From positions 62,001 to 126,000 of the forward strand of contig NZ_UAVD01000047.1 in NCBI RefSeq assembly GCF_900460065.1: 64,000 bases of DNA. The letters are read 5' to 3'. Position numbers and translations under genes: made by a program. The stretch comes from Streptomyces griseus (GTDB lineage: Bacteria > Actinomycetota > Actinomycetes > Streptomycetales > Streptomycetaceae). Of the stretch, positions 51,083 to 59,891 are shown piece by piece. The notes under the pieces are model-generated. The model did no database searches. It saw only the letters and a program-made list of their open reading frames with translations, and was not told the DNA's origin. Positions within the stretch are counted from its first letter, which is position 1; each line of letters starts with the position of its first letter.

Positions 51083-51272
51083 CAGCCCGTCCGGCGTTTG
51101 AGGACGGAACCCTGGCGGTGGTCCGGGGCGCCGCCTTTTCAGCCCGTCCGGCGTTTGAGGACGGAACCGTCGACGCGGTGCCGGGTGCCACCGCAGGATC
51201 CTGCGCACCACGTGCCTGTTCGGTGACCGCCGCCCTGGTCAGGGGTTCCGTCCGCACACGCCGGACGGGCTT
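51083..51272. repeat. Two direct and one inverted copy of a 29-bp dispersed repeat
   Basis: Identical 29-bp copies at 51083-51111 and 51140-51168 (starting CAGCCCGTCCGGCGTTTGAG) and a diverged inverted copy at 51244-51272. Opposed copies could form a long hairpin behind the DUF3027 gene. I recognise this core as a common interspersed element of Streptomyces intergenic DNA. The rest of 51025-51416 holds no gene that I can support. Confidence 0.9.
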
Positions 51273-51416
51273 GAATTGCCCGGGGACAGGTCGCCGCGGG
51301 CACCGGGTCGGCCCGGGACGCTGGTACGGCAAGGGCGGCGCGCGCGGTACCTTCGGGCGCACACCGGGCCGCACGGGCACACGCGGTCCACCCACAACGC
51401 GGACGGAGTCGAGAGC

Positions 51417-54400
51417 GTGAGCATGAAGGCGACCGAGGGGGCCGATCCGTTCGGGACGGCACGGCTGCGGCGCGGCGTGCTCGACGCCTGGGGGGCCGGG
51501 CCCGCCCGGTTCCGGGAGGACGCCAACGCCGAGGAGGACCTGGCGCTCGGCGGCTACCGCGACCGCCTCGTCGTCGAGCTGGCCCAGAACGCCGCCGACG
51601 CCGCCGCCCGCGCCCGCGTTCCCGGCAGGCTCCGGCTCACCCTGCACCCCGCCGCCCCCGGCGACCCGGACGACCGCTGCGTGCTGGCCGCCGCGAACAC
51701 CGGCGCGCCGCTCGACGCCACCGGCGTGGAGTCCCTGTCCACCCTGCGGGCCTCCGCCAAGCGCGAGGGCCACGAGTCCTCCGTCGGCCGCTTCGGCGTC
51801 GGGTTCGCCGCCGTCCTCGCGGTCAGCGACGAACCGGCCGTGCTCGGCCGCCACGGCGGCGTGCGCTGGTCCCTGGCCGAGGCCCGTGAGCTGGCCGGGG
51901 AGGCGGCCGTCGGCTCCCCCGGCCTCGGGGACGAGCTGCGCCGCCGCGACGGGCACGTACCGCTGCTGCGCCTGCCGCTGCCCGCCGAGGGCTCCGCGCC
52001 CGACGGGTACGACACCGTCGTCGTGCTGCCGCTGCGCGACGGCACCGCCGAGGACCTGGTGGCCCGGCTGCTGGCGGCCGTGGACGACGCGCTGCTGCTG
52101 ACCCTGCCCGGCCTGGACGAGGTCGTCATCGAGACCCCGGACGGCACCCGGACCCTGAGCCGGTCGCAGCAGGGCCCGTACACGCACATCGACGACTCCG
52201 CCCGGGGCCTGAACCGCTGGCGCACGGTCCTCCACCACGGGCCCGTCGAGCCCGCCCTGCTCGCCGACCGCCCGGTCGAGGAGCGGCTGCGCCCGCACTG
52301 GTCGGTGACCTGGGCGGTCCCGGTCGACGAGTCCGGCGCCCCGCTCCACCCCCGTACGGCACCGGTCGTGCACGCCCCGACGCCCACCGACGAGCCGCTC
52401 GGCGTCCCCGCCCTGCTCATCGCCTCCCTCCCGCTGGACACCGCCCGCAGGCACCCCGCGCCTGGGCCGCTGACCGACTTCCTGGTGGAGCGGGCGGCCG
52501 ACGCGTACGCGGAGCTGCTGGGCGGCTGGCGGCCCGTGTCGACCGGGACCATCGACCTGGTGCCGGGGCCGCTGGGCAAGGGCGGCCTGGACGGGGCCCT
52601 GCGCGGGGCGATCCTGGACCGGCTGCCCCGGGTCGCGTTCCTGGAGCCCGCCGCGCCCCGGGACCCCGAGGCGGAGAACGGCTGGGGCGACGACTGGGAC
52701 CGGGACGGGGACCGTACGGAGGAAACCGCCTCCGCCCTGCGGCCCGTGGAGGCCGAGGTCGTCGAAGGCGTCGGGGCCGAGACCGTACGGGTGCTCGCCG
52801 AGGTGCTGCCCTGCCTGCTGCCCGCGGGCCTGGAGCGGCGCACCGAGCTGCGGACCCTCGGGGTAGCCCGGGTTCCGCTGACCGAGGCCATCGACCGGCT
52901 CGCCGGCCTGGAGCGCGACCCCGCCTGGTGGCACCGGCTCTACGACAGCCTCGCGGGCACCGACCCGGACCGGCTCACCGGCCTGCCCGTCCCGCTCGCC
53001 GGTGATCCGGCGGACGAGCGGGAGGGCCGCCCGCCGCGCACCACGATCGGGCCGCGCCAGATCCTGCTGCCGCTCCCGGACGCGCTCACCGGGCCCGTTC
53101 TCGCGCGCCTCTCCCGGCTCGGCCTCAAGGTCGCCCACCCGGACGCGGCCCACCCCCTCCTGGAGAAGCTCGGCGCCCTGCCCGCCACCCCCCGCGCCGT
53201 GCTGACGACCCCTCAAGTCCGGGCCGCGGTCGCCGCGTCACTGGACGCGGGGGAGATCTGGGACGAGGACGCCCTCGACGGCGACGAGCTCGCCGAGACC
53301 GTGCTCACCCTCGTCCGGGACGCCGAGCTGGCCCCCGGCGACGAACCGTGGCTCGGTGCGCTCGCCCTCCCCGACGAGGACGGCGAACCGGCCCCGGCGG
53401 GTGAACTCGTCCTCCCCGGAAGTCCGTTCTCCCGGGTCATGCGCGAAGGCGAACTCGCCCTCGCCGACCAGGAGCTGACGGACCGCTGGGGTCAGGGGCC
53501 CCTCACCGCCTGCGGGGTGCTCGCCACCTTCGCCCTCGTACGGGCCGCCGACGTCGTCCTGGACCCCGATGAACTGGAGCCCCGCGACGGCGACTTCGCC
53601 GAACCCGACGACGCCGGGCTGCTGGACGCCGTCGACGTGTGGTGCGAGGACCTTCTCGACCAGCTGCCCGAGACCCCGGTGCCGCCCGTCGCCACCGAGA
53701 TCGTCGCCGTACGGGATCTGGACCTGGTCGACGACGACGCCTGGCCCCAGGCGCTGGCGATGCTGGCGCAGCCGCCGCTGCGCGACGCGCTGACGCAGCC
53801 GGTGCGGGTGCTGCTCCCGGACGGCACGACGCAGTCCGTGCGCCCGTACACCGCGTGGTGGCTGCGGGACCACCCCGTGCTGGACGGCCGCCGCCCGGCC
53901 GGACTGCGCGCGGCGGGCGGCGACCCCCGGCTGGCCGGGCTCTACGACGCGGTGGACGCCACCGGCTTCGACGACACCCAGGTGCTGCGGGCGCTCGGGG
54001 TGCGCACCTCGGTGGCGGCCCTCCTGGACGAGCCGGGCGGCGCGGCCGAACTGCTGGGCCGGCTCGCCGACGAGGACCGCCCCGTCACCCCCGTACAACT
54101 GCACGCCCTCTACACGGCGCTGGCCGAGCTGGACCCGGACCGGGTGACGCTGCCGGACGAGCTGCGCGCGGTGGTGGACGGGGACGTGGCCGTGGTCGAC
54201 GCGGCGGACGCCGTGATCGCGGACGCCCCGGACGTGCTGCCGCTGACGGAGGGGCTGCCGCTGCTCCCCGTGGCCCCGTCCAGGGCCGCCGAGTTGGCCG
54301 AGCTGCTCCAGGTGCGGCGGCTCGGCGAGACGATCGAGGCGGGTGTGACGAGCGAGGGCGAGGAGCACCGCGTACCGGAGTCGGTCCGCGTCCTGCTCGG

Positions 54401-54629
54401 CCCCGGCACCCCGGACACGTACGTCGAGCACTCCGAACTCCGCGCGGGCGGCGTCGAACTGGACTGGCGCCGCACGAGGGACGGGGTGGTCCACGCCGCG
54501 ACCCTGGAGGGTGTGGCGGCCGGCCTGGCCTGGGCGGCCGGCCAGTGGCCCCGTCGCTTCGAGGTCGCGGCCCTGCTGGAGGACCCGTCCCGGACGGCGG
54601 AGCTGGCCCGGGACCGCTGGTTCGACTGA
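51417..54629 (+). CDS. Sacsin N-terminal/Hsp90-like ATPase-fold protein
   Basis: A 1070-residue protein. I chose GTG 51417, with GGAG 8 nt upstream, over the ATG two codons on. The first ~240 residues form a GHKL ATP-binding domain like that of sacsin and Hsp90: the N box is LVVELAQNAADAAARA (Glu54, Asn58, Asp61), and a glycine-rich lid SSVGRFGVGFAAVLAVSD lies at about 121-138. The DxGxG motif is replaced by AANTGAPLD. The remaining ~800 residues, rich in acidic residues and leucine, are helical and strand-mixed and not assigned to any family. No nuclease or helicase motif is evident. Chaperone-like action is a guess. Confidence 0.85.
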   Translation: MSMKATEGADPFGTARLRRGVLDAWGAGPARFREDANAEEDLALGGYRDRLVVELAQNAADAAARARVPGRLRLTLHPAAPGDPDDRCVLAAANTGAPLDATGVESLSTLRASAKREGHESSVGRFGVGFAAVLAVSDEPAVLGRHGGVRWSLAEARELAGEAAVGSPGLGDELRRRDGHVPLLRLPLPAEGSAPDGYDTVVVLPLRDGTAEDLVARLLAAVDDALLLTLPGLDEVVIETPDGTRTLSRSQQGPYTHIDDSARGLNRWRTVLHHGPVEPALLADRPVEERLRPHWSVTWAVPVDESGAPLHPRTAPVVHAPTPTDEPLGVPALLIASLPLDTARRHPAPGPLTDFLVERAADAYAELLGGWRPVSTGTIDLVPGPLGKGGLDGALRGAILDRLPRVAFLEPAAPRDPEAENGWGDDWDRDGDRTEETASALRPVEAEVVEGVGAETVRVLAEVLPCLLPAGLERRTELRTLGVARVPLTEAIDRLAGLERDPAWWHRLYDSLAGTDPDRLTGLPVPLAGDPADEREGRPPRTTIGPRQILLPLPDALTGPVLARLSRLGLKVAHPDAAHPLLEKLGALPATPRAVLTTPQVRAAVAASLDAGEIWDEDALDGDELAETVLTLVRDAELAPGDEPWLGALALPDEDGEPAPAGELVLPGSPFSRVMREGELALADQELTDRWGQGPLTACGVLATFALVRAADVVLDPDELEPRDGDFAEPDDAGLLDAVDVWCEDLLDQLPETPVPPVATEIVAVRDLDLVDDDAWPQALAMLAQPPLRDALTQPVRVLLPDGTTQSVRPYTAWWLRDHPVLDGRRPAGLRAAGGDPRLAGLYDAVDATGFDDTQVLRALGVRTSVAALLDEPGGAAELLGRLADEDRPVTPVQLHALYTALAELDPDRVTLPDELRAVVDGDVAVVDAADAVIADAPDVLPLTEGLPLLPVAPSRAAELAELLQVRRLGETIEAGVTSEGEEHRVPESVRVLLGPGTPDTYVEHSELRAGGVELDWRRTRDGVVHAATLEGVAAGLAWAAGQWPRRFEVAALLEDPSRTAELARDRWFD

Positions 54630-54688
54630 GGCGGGCGCCGGACCCGGGCGCGTCCGCCACGGGCGGGGCGGACGCACTCCGCAGCGCC

Positions 54689-54717
54689 TTCACGAAAAAC
54701 ACATGTTCGTGTACAAC
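54689..54717 (+). promoter_or_regulatory. Promoter of first secreted paralogue
   Basis: TTCACG (54689-54694), 17 bp and TACAAC (54712-54717), followed by a ~120-nt leader with a hairpin (GATTGCC/GGCAATC, 54756-54776). The TTCACGAAAAA start and TACAACC end recur before the second paralogue. Confidence 0.55.
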
Positions 54718-54843
54718 CCTTCACGGGTGGAGCCGGTCTGATCCGACGAGTCACGGATTGCCGTCAACGGGCAATCGCTTCATGACCGTTCGGACCGGCC
54801 GCCCCGGCTCACCCGGGAAGGCCCTTTCTCCACGGGGAAACAC

Positions 54844-55590
54844 ATGCGTATGCGCACCTCTGCCGGCGTCGTCGTCGCCGGCGCCCTGGCCGTCTCCGCC
54901 CTCGCCGTTCCGGCCGCTCAGGCCGGTGGCCGCTCGGGAGACACCGCCATCACCAAGGTGACGGTGAACGGCGGCGCGGCCGTCGTCGTCGGCACGTCCG
55001 CCGCCAAGAAGTTCTCGGTCACCCTCACGGCCAAGGACGACTCGGGCATCGACGGCGCGGACGTCACCCTCTTCGGCCCCTCGTTCGGCATGCTCTCCCC
55101 GACCAGCACCAGTTGCTCGGGCAACACCTGCACCGCCAGGTTCGTGGTCGACCCGAAGGTGGACCTCGCGTACAGCAACGAAGTGGCCGGGACCTGGTAC
55201 GTCGACGCCTGGGTGGACGCCAACGACGGCGACTACGTGTGGACGGAGAAGGTCAAGTCCTTCAAGCTCCAGCGCGCCTCGAAGATCACGGCCAACGCCT
55301 CGCCGGAGCCCGTGAAGAAGGGCAAGACCATCACGGTCACCGGGAAGCTCACGCGCGCCGACTGGGGCACGTTCACGTACAAGGGCTACAGCAAGCAGTC
55401 CGTGCAGCTCCAGTTCAAGAAGAAGGGCGCCAAGAGCTACTCGACCGTGAAGACGGTCAAGACCAGCTCCACCGGCGCCCTGAAGACCACCGTCAAGGCC
55501 TCGGCCGACGGCACCTGGCGCTACAGCTTCGCCGGTACGTCCACCACTCCGGCCGTCTCGGCCGCGGGCGACTACCTCGACGTGAAGTAG
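54844..55590 (+). CDS. Secreted protein with Ig-like C-terminal domain, paralogue 1
   Basis: A 248-residue exported protein. A Sec signal peptide (RMRTSAGVVVAGALAVSALA, then AQA) is cleaved near residue 27. The N-terminal domain (~30-145) begins ITKVTVNGGAAVVVGT and has a Cys pair (SCSGNTC). The C-terminal domain (~150-248), starting SPEPVKKGKTITVTG, is strand-rich, lysine-rich and Ig-like. The 3' half is nearly identical in DNA to the following gene. Family function unknown; it is probably a secreted or surface-associated protein of aerial or substrate hyphae. Its own promoter precedes it. Confidence 0.88.
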   Translation: MRMRTSAGVVVAGALAVSALAVPAAQAGGRSGDTAITKVTVNGGAAVVVGTSAAKKFSVTLTAKDDSGIDGADVTLFGPSFGMLSPTSTSCSGNTCTARFVVDPKVDLAYSNEVAGTWYVDAWVDANDGDYVWTEKVKSFKLQRASKITANASPEPVKKGKTITVTGKLTRADWGTFTYKGYSKQSVQLQFKKKGAKSYSTVKTVKTSSTGALKTTVKASADGTWRYSFAGTSTTPAVSAAGDYLDVK

Positions 55591-55661
55591 CGGCCGTCGT
55601 GCGCCCGCCGCCGCCCCGTGGGGACGGGTCGGAGGCGGGCGCGCACCGGCGCGGAAAGGTC

Positions 55662-55689
55662 TTCACGAAAAAGTCACGGATCGTACAAC
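55662..55689 (+). promoter_or_regulatory. Promoter of second secreted paralogue
   Basis: TTCACG (55662-55667), 16 bp and TACAAC (55684-55689). The leader holds a short hairpin (TGAGCC-AAGA-GGCTCA, 55719-55734). Conservation with the first promoter implies the same sigma factor or activator. Confidence 0.55.
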
Positions 55690-55804
55690 CATGCGCGGGG
55701 TTCGCTCGTCTGTTCTTGTGAGCCAAGAGGCTCATGGATCAGATGGGTCCCGCCGGGCTGACGACACAAGCGCGCCCCGGGGCCCCTTCTCCACTTGGGG
55801 ACTC

Positions 55805-56668
55805 ATGCGTATTCGTGCCACCGTGGCCGCCGTTTCCGGCGCCCTGGCCCTTTCCGCTCTCGCAGTACCGGCCGCGCAGGCCGATGACGGTCGTTCGTGG
55901 ACCGTGGACCACGGCGTCACAGCTCCCCAGGCCCCGGCCGGGGAGAAGTCGAAGCGGGCGTTCGGCGCCGCCGCGCAGGCCGTCGACAACGCCAAGATCA
56001 CCTCCGCGGTCGTCAACGGCGGCAAGCCGATCGTCGTCGGCACCAAGTCGAAGGTGACGGTGCCCTACACGGTGACGGCCACCGACGACTCCGGCATCGC
56101 CGGTGCCGCCGCGTTCATCTGGATCGGCTCGTCCGTCGACGCCGAGGACAGCTTCGGCTTCGGCCCGAACGAGAAGTCGGTCTCCTGCAAGGTGGTCAGC
56201 GCGACCACCACGACCTGCAAGGGCACCATCACCCTCACCCCGGGCCTGATGCTCAACTCGGACGCGACCTGGTGGCGCGTCGGGGCGGCGGCCGGCGCCA
56301 ACGACGGCCAGGAGCTGGAGCGTGACGCGGTCTCCAAGGTCCGTGTCCAGCGCTTCTCCAAGCTGACCGTCAACGCCTCCCCGGAGCCCGTGAAGAAGGG
56401 CAAGACCATCACGGTCACCGGCAAGCTGACCCGTGCCAACTGGGACACCGGCACGTACAAGGGCTACAGCAAGCAGTCCGTGCAGCTCCAGTTCAAGAAG
56501 AAGGGCGCCAAGAGCTACTCGACCGTGAAGACGGTCAAGACCAGCTCCACCGGCACCCTGAAGACCACCGTCAAGGCCTCGGCCGACGGCACCTGGCGCT
56601 ACAGCTTCGCCGGCACGCCGAGCACCCCGGCCGTCTCGGCCAAGGGTGACTTCCTCGACGTGAAGTAG
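55805..56668 (+). CDS. Secreted protein with Ig-like C-terminal domain, paralogue 2
   Basis: A 287-residue exported protein. The signal peptide (RIRATVAAVSGALALSALA, then AQA) is cleaved near residue 26. A longer N-terminal segment (~30-65) absent from paralogue 1 precedes a domain with ITSAVVNGGKPIVVGT and a Cys pair (SCKV and TCKG). The C-terminal Ig-like domain (from about 190) is shared with paralogue 1. Over 161 bp the two genes differ at one base, while their N-terminal domains differ widely. A strong bidirectional terminator follows the stop. Function unknown. Confidence 0.88.
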   Translation: MRIRATVAAVSGALALSALAVPAAQADDGRSWTVDHGVTAPQAPAGEKSKRAFGAAAQAVDNAKITSAVVNGGKPIVVGTKSKVTVPYTVTATDDSGIAGAAAFIWIGSSVDAEDSFGFGPNEKSVSCKVVSATTTTCKGTITLTPGLMLNSDATWWRVGAAAGANDGQELERDAVSKVRVQRFSKLTVNASPEPVKKGKTITVTGKLTRANWDTGTYKGYSKQSVQLQFKKKGAKSYSTVKTVKTSSTGTLKTTVKASADGTWRYSFAGTPSTPAVSAKGDFLDVK

Positions 56669-56693
56669 TCGTCGTCCAGCGGTACCCACAGGC

Positions 56694-56733
56694 GAAAGCC
56701 CCCGGGAGGACCACCGTCCTCCCGGGGGCTTTC
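56694..56733. terminator. Strong bidirectional terminator
   Basis: A perfect 18-bp stem (56694-56711 and 56716-56733) with loop CACC; GAAAG at one end and CTTTC at the other give short T runs on both strands. It separates the secreted-protein gene from the convergent P-type ATPase gene. Confidence 0.92.
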
Positions 56734-56757
56734 CCGTCCCCTTCGGCGCCCCGCGCC

Positions 56758-59226
56758 CTACGCCCCGAAGCGCCGTCCCACCCAGCGCCAGACGAACTCC
56801 AGCAGGACCGCCGCCGCCACCGCGATGCCGACCGCCGTCCACGGCATCGTCGTGCCGACCAGCTTCAGGGCGAAGAATTCCTGGAGCCACGGCACCACGA
56901 GCACGATCAGGAAGCCGAGCCCCATCGCCGCCACCAGGGCGATCCGCCACCAGGTGTACGGGCGGGCGATGATCGCCAGGACCCACATCGAGACCAGGAA
57001 CAGCGTCAGCGTCGCCGCACTCGTCTCGGCGTCCAGCGCGCCCTCGCCGCTGTAGTGCTGCCGTGCCACCAGGTACGTGGCGAAGGTGGCCGCCGCCGCG
57101 ATGACGCCCGAGGGGATCGCGTACCGCATGACCCGGCGTACGAAGTGGGGCTGGGCCCGCTCCTTGTTCGGCGCGAGCGCCAGGAAGAACGCGGGGACGC
57201 CGATGGTCAGCGTGGACAGCAGGGTCAGGTGCCGCGGCAGGAAGGGGTACTCGACCTGGGTGCAGACCACCAGGATCGCCAGCAGCACCGAGTAGACCGT
57301 CTTGGTCAGGAAGAGCGTCGCGACCCGGGTGATGTTGCCGATCACCCGGCGGCCCTCGGCCACCACCGACGGCAGCGTCGCGAAGCTGTTGTTCAGCAGC
57401 ACGATCTGCGCCACCGCCCGCGTAGCCTCCGAGCCGGAGCCCATCGAGACGCCGATGTCCGCGTCCTTGAGGGCGAGGACGTCGTTGACGCCGTCGCCGG
57501 TCATCGCGACCGTGTGGCCGCGGGACTGGAGGGCGGCCACCATGTCCCGCTTCTGCTGCGGGGTGACCCGGCCGAAGACCGCGTTCTGTTCCATGGCCGT
57601 GGCCATCTCGTCCGGGTCGGTGGGCATCCGGCGGGCGTCCAGCGTGTTCTCCGCACCCGCCAGGCCGAGCTTCCCGGCCACCGCGCCGACCGAGACCGCG
57701 TTGTCGCCGGAGATGACCTTGGTGGCCACGTTCTGGTCGGCGAAGTAGCCGAGCGTGTCGGCGGCGTCCGGCCGCAGCCGCTGCTCCAGGACGACCAGGG
57801 CGGTGGGGGCGGCTCCCGCCGCCGCGCCGGGGGCGTCCAGCTCGTCGCCCCGCACCCGGGCCAGCAGCAGCACCCGCAGGCCCTGCTCGTTGAGGTGCTC
57901 GATCTCGGTGAGGGCCGCGTCGCCCTCGGCCAGCAGGACGTCGGGGGCGCCGAGCAGCCAGGCGGAGACGGTCCCGTCGGCCTCCTCGAAGGCCGCGCCG
58001 CTGTACTTGCGCGCGGAGGAGAACGGCATCGCGTCGGCGACGGTCCAGGCGGGCTCGTCCCCCTGCGGGTACGCGTCGATGATGGCCTGGAGGCTGGCGT
58101 TGGGCCGCGGGTCCGAGGAGCCGAACGCCCGCAGCACCCGCGTCACGTACGCCTCGTCGTTGCCGTCGAGCGGCCGGACCTCCGTGACGTCCATGCCGCC
58201 CTCGGTGAGGGTCCCCGTCTTGTCCAGGCAGACCACGTCCACCCGCGCGAGGCCCTCGATCGCGGGGAGCTCCTGCACCAGGCACTGCTTGCGGCCCAGC
58301 CGTACGACGCCGATGGCGAAGGCGACGGAGGTCAGCAGCACCAGGCCCTCGGGGATCATCGGGACGATGCCGCCGACGGTCCGGGCGACGGAGTCCTTGA
58401 AATTGTTGTCCTTCACGACCAGCTGGCTGATGATCAGCCCGATCGCCGTCGGCACCATCATCCAGGTGACGTACTTCAGGATCGTGCTGATGCCGCTGCG
58501 CAGCTCGGACTGGACGAGCGTGAAGCGCGACGCCTCCTCGGCGAGCTGTGCGGCGTACGCCTCGCGGCCCACCTTGGTCGCGGTGAACGCGCCCCCGCCG
58601 GCGACGACGAAGCTGCCGGACATCACCGGGTCGCCGGCCCGCTTGACCACCGGGTCGGCCTCTCCGGTGAGGAGCGACTCGTCGATCTCCAGGCTGTCGG
58701 CCTCGGCGACCGTGCCGTCCACGACGACCTTGTCCCCGGGGCCGAGCTCGATCAGATCGCCGAGAACGATCTCGGAGGCGGAGATCTCGGCGGCGGCCCC
58801 GTCGCGCCGCACGGTCGGCTTCGCCTCGCCGATCACCGCGAGGCTGTCCAGGGTCTTCTTGGCCCGCCACTCCTGGATGATGCCGATGCCGGTGTTGGCG
58901 ATGATCACGAAGCCGAAGAGGCTGTCCTGGATCGGCGCGACGAACAGCATGATCACCCAGAGCACGCCGATGATCAGGTTGAACCGGGTGAGGACGTTGG
59001 CCCGGACGATTTCGGTGACCGACCGCGACGACCGTACGGGTACGTCGTTGACCTCGCCGCGAGCGACCCGCTCCGCGACCTCGGCGGTGCTCAGCCCGTC
59101 GGGCCGACGGGGCGGTGGTGGCTCCACGGGGTGCACGGGATCGAGTTCCGCCCCCGCGTCGATCATGGCCGGCCGGGAGGTTCCGGGGGTCTGCTCCCCG
59201 GAGGAATCGAGTGCCCGCTGCGTCAT
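56758..59226 (-). CDS. P-type cation ATPase, CtpE-like
   Basis: An 822-residue membrane pump. The actuator has LLTGEADPV, Asp335 in DKTGTLTEGG is the phosphorylation site, and GDGVNDVLALKDADIG is the hinge. The transmembrane motif IPEGL (291-295) is that of calcium/other light-cation pumps rather than the CPC of copper pumps. Ten helices are expected. The overall look resembles mycobacterial CtpE, a calcium-related pump, but ion choice cannot be read with confidence. The ATG at 59226 starts MTQRALDSSGEQT. It converges on the secreted-protein genes across a strong terminator. Confidence 0.9.
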   Translation of the reverse strand: MTQRALDSSGEQTPGTSRPAMIDAGAELDPVHPVEPPPPRRPDGLSTAEVAERVARGEVNDVPVRSSRSVTEIVRANVLTRFNLIIGVLWVIMLFVAPIQDSLFGFVIIANTGIGIIQEWRAKKTLDSLAVIGEAKPTVRRDGAAAEISASEIVLGDLIELGPGDKVVVDGTVAEADSLEIDESLLTGEADPVVKRAGDPVMSGSFVVAGGGAFTATKVGREAYAAQLAEEASRFTLVQSELRSGISTILKYVTWMMVPTAIGLIISQLVVKDNNFKDSVARTVGGIVPMIPEGLVLLTSVAFAIGVVRLGRKQCLVQELPAIEGLARVDVVCLDKTGTLTEGGMDVTEVRPLDGNDEAYVTRVLRAFGSSDPRPNASLQAIIDAYPQGDEPAWTVADAMPFSSARKYSGAAFEEADGTVSAWLLGAPDVLLAEGDAALTEIEHLNEQGLRVLLLARVRGDELDAPGAAAGAAPTALVVLEQRLRPDAADTLGYFADQNVATKVISGDNAVSVGAVAGKLGLAGAENTLDARRMPTDPDEMATAMEQNAVFGRVTPQQKRDMVAALQSRGHTVAMTGDGVNDVLALKDADIGVSMGSGSEATRAVAQIVLLNNSFATLPSVVAEGRRVIGNITRVATLFLTKTVYSVLLAILVVCTQVEYPFLPRHLTLLSTLTIGVPAFFLALAPNKERAQPHFVRRVMRYAIPSGVIAAAATFATYLVARQHYSGEGALDAETSAATLTLFLVSMWVLAIIARPYTWWRIALVAAMGLGFLIVLVVPWLQEFFALKLVGTTMPWTAVGIAVAAAVLLEFVWRWVGRRFGA

Positions 59227-59346
59227 GGTTCGACGGTACGGGCGCGCGCGGCGAATCACCCACCGGGAGGGCCGAAGATCCGACCAGGGGAGGACGAAGA
59301 CGGTCCCGTGGTCGTACGGTCCCGGCGGTCCCGGTCGGGCGACGCC

Positions 59347-59679
59347 TCAGGCGGTCCGGTCGGCGCGGTCCGCCCGGCCGCCGCCCAGGGCGCTGTCCGT
59401 CGCCGCGGCCCCCGCCGCGTCCTTGGCCTCGACCCGGGCCGCGTGCCGCTTGAGGGCGGCCTCGCGCCCCCGGACGTACCAGATGCCGATCAGGCCGAGA
59501 CCGGCCCCCGCCAGCGGGGTCCACACCCACCAGGTGTGGCCGCGGTCGGCGAACCAGCCGTAGAAGGGGAGCTGGGCGAGGAAGAGGACGAACCAGAGGA
59601 TCGTGCCGCCGACGACGGTGGCGACGACGGGGCCCTCCAGGGGTTCGGGCGCCTCGTGCTTCGGTGTCCACTTCTCCAT
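59347..59679 (-). CDS. DUF2530 membrane protein
   Basis: A 110-residue protein. After a charged start (MEKWTPKHEAPEPLEG) two helices follow: VVATVVGGTILWFVLFLAQL and WWVWTPLAGAGLGLIGIWYV. The basic KRHAARVEAKD tail is cytosolic. This is the DUF2530 layout, found in Actinobacteria with no known role. It precedes the P-type ATPase gene on the same strand by 120 bp, so a shared transcript is possible. It diverges from the purine permease gene. Confidence 0.85.
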   Translation of the reverse strand: MEKWTPKHEAPEPLEGPVVATVVGGTILWFVLFLAQLPFYGWFADRGHTWWVWTPLAGAGLGLIGIWYVRGREAALKRHAARVEAKDAAGAAATDSALGGGRADRADRTA

Positions 59680-59891
59680 GACTTCAGTGTATGGGGCCAC
59701 CCGTTCCGGGGGTGTGCGGCCCGGACCGGGCCGGGGACCACGCGGGTCTACGCGCGGAGATAGCGATCTTCGCCTTATGTATTCATACTGAATCTGCTTT
59801 GGGTTGGCTCGATTCGTTCGTCTGAACCTCCAATTTCGATCATCTTCCTGCCCCATCGCATCCACCCCTCTACGTACGACTGAGGTCACCC
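59680..59891. promoter_or_regulatory. AT-rich divergent promoter region upstream of purine permease
   Basis: Bases ~59760-59870 are clearly lower in GC than their surroundings. They include a small palindrome, ATTCA-TAC-TGAAT (59781-59793). The permease Shine-Dalgarno is GAGG, 6-7 nt before its ATG. I see no purine-riboswitch core. The site may bind a regulator of purine uptake. Confidence 0.45.

Noticed and set aside
55739..59671. A 1310-codon open frame antisense to the secreted-protein gene and in another frame of the P-type ATPase gene
   Set aside because: It is a GC-rich third-position shadow with low-complexity Arg/Gly/Pro translation and no domain, overlapping genes with clear families.
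59680..59891. Purine riboswitch before the NCS2 permease
   Set aside because: The conserved purine-aptamer junction sequences are not present.
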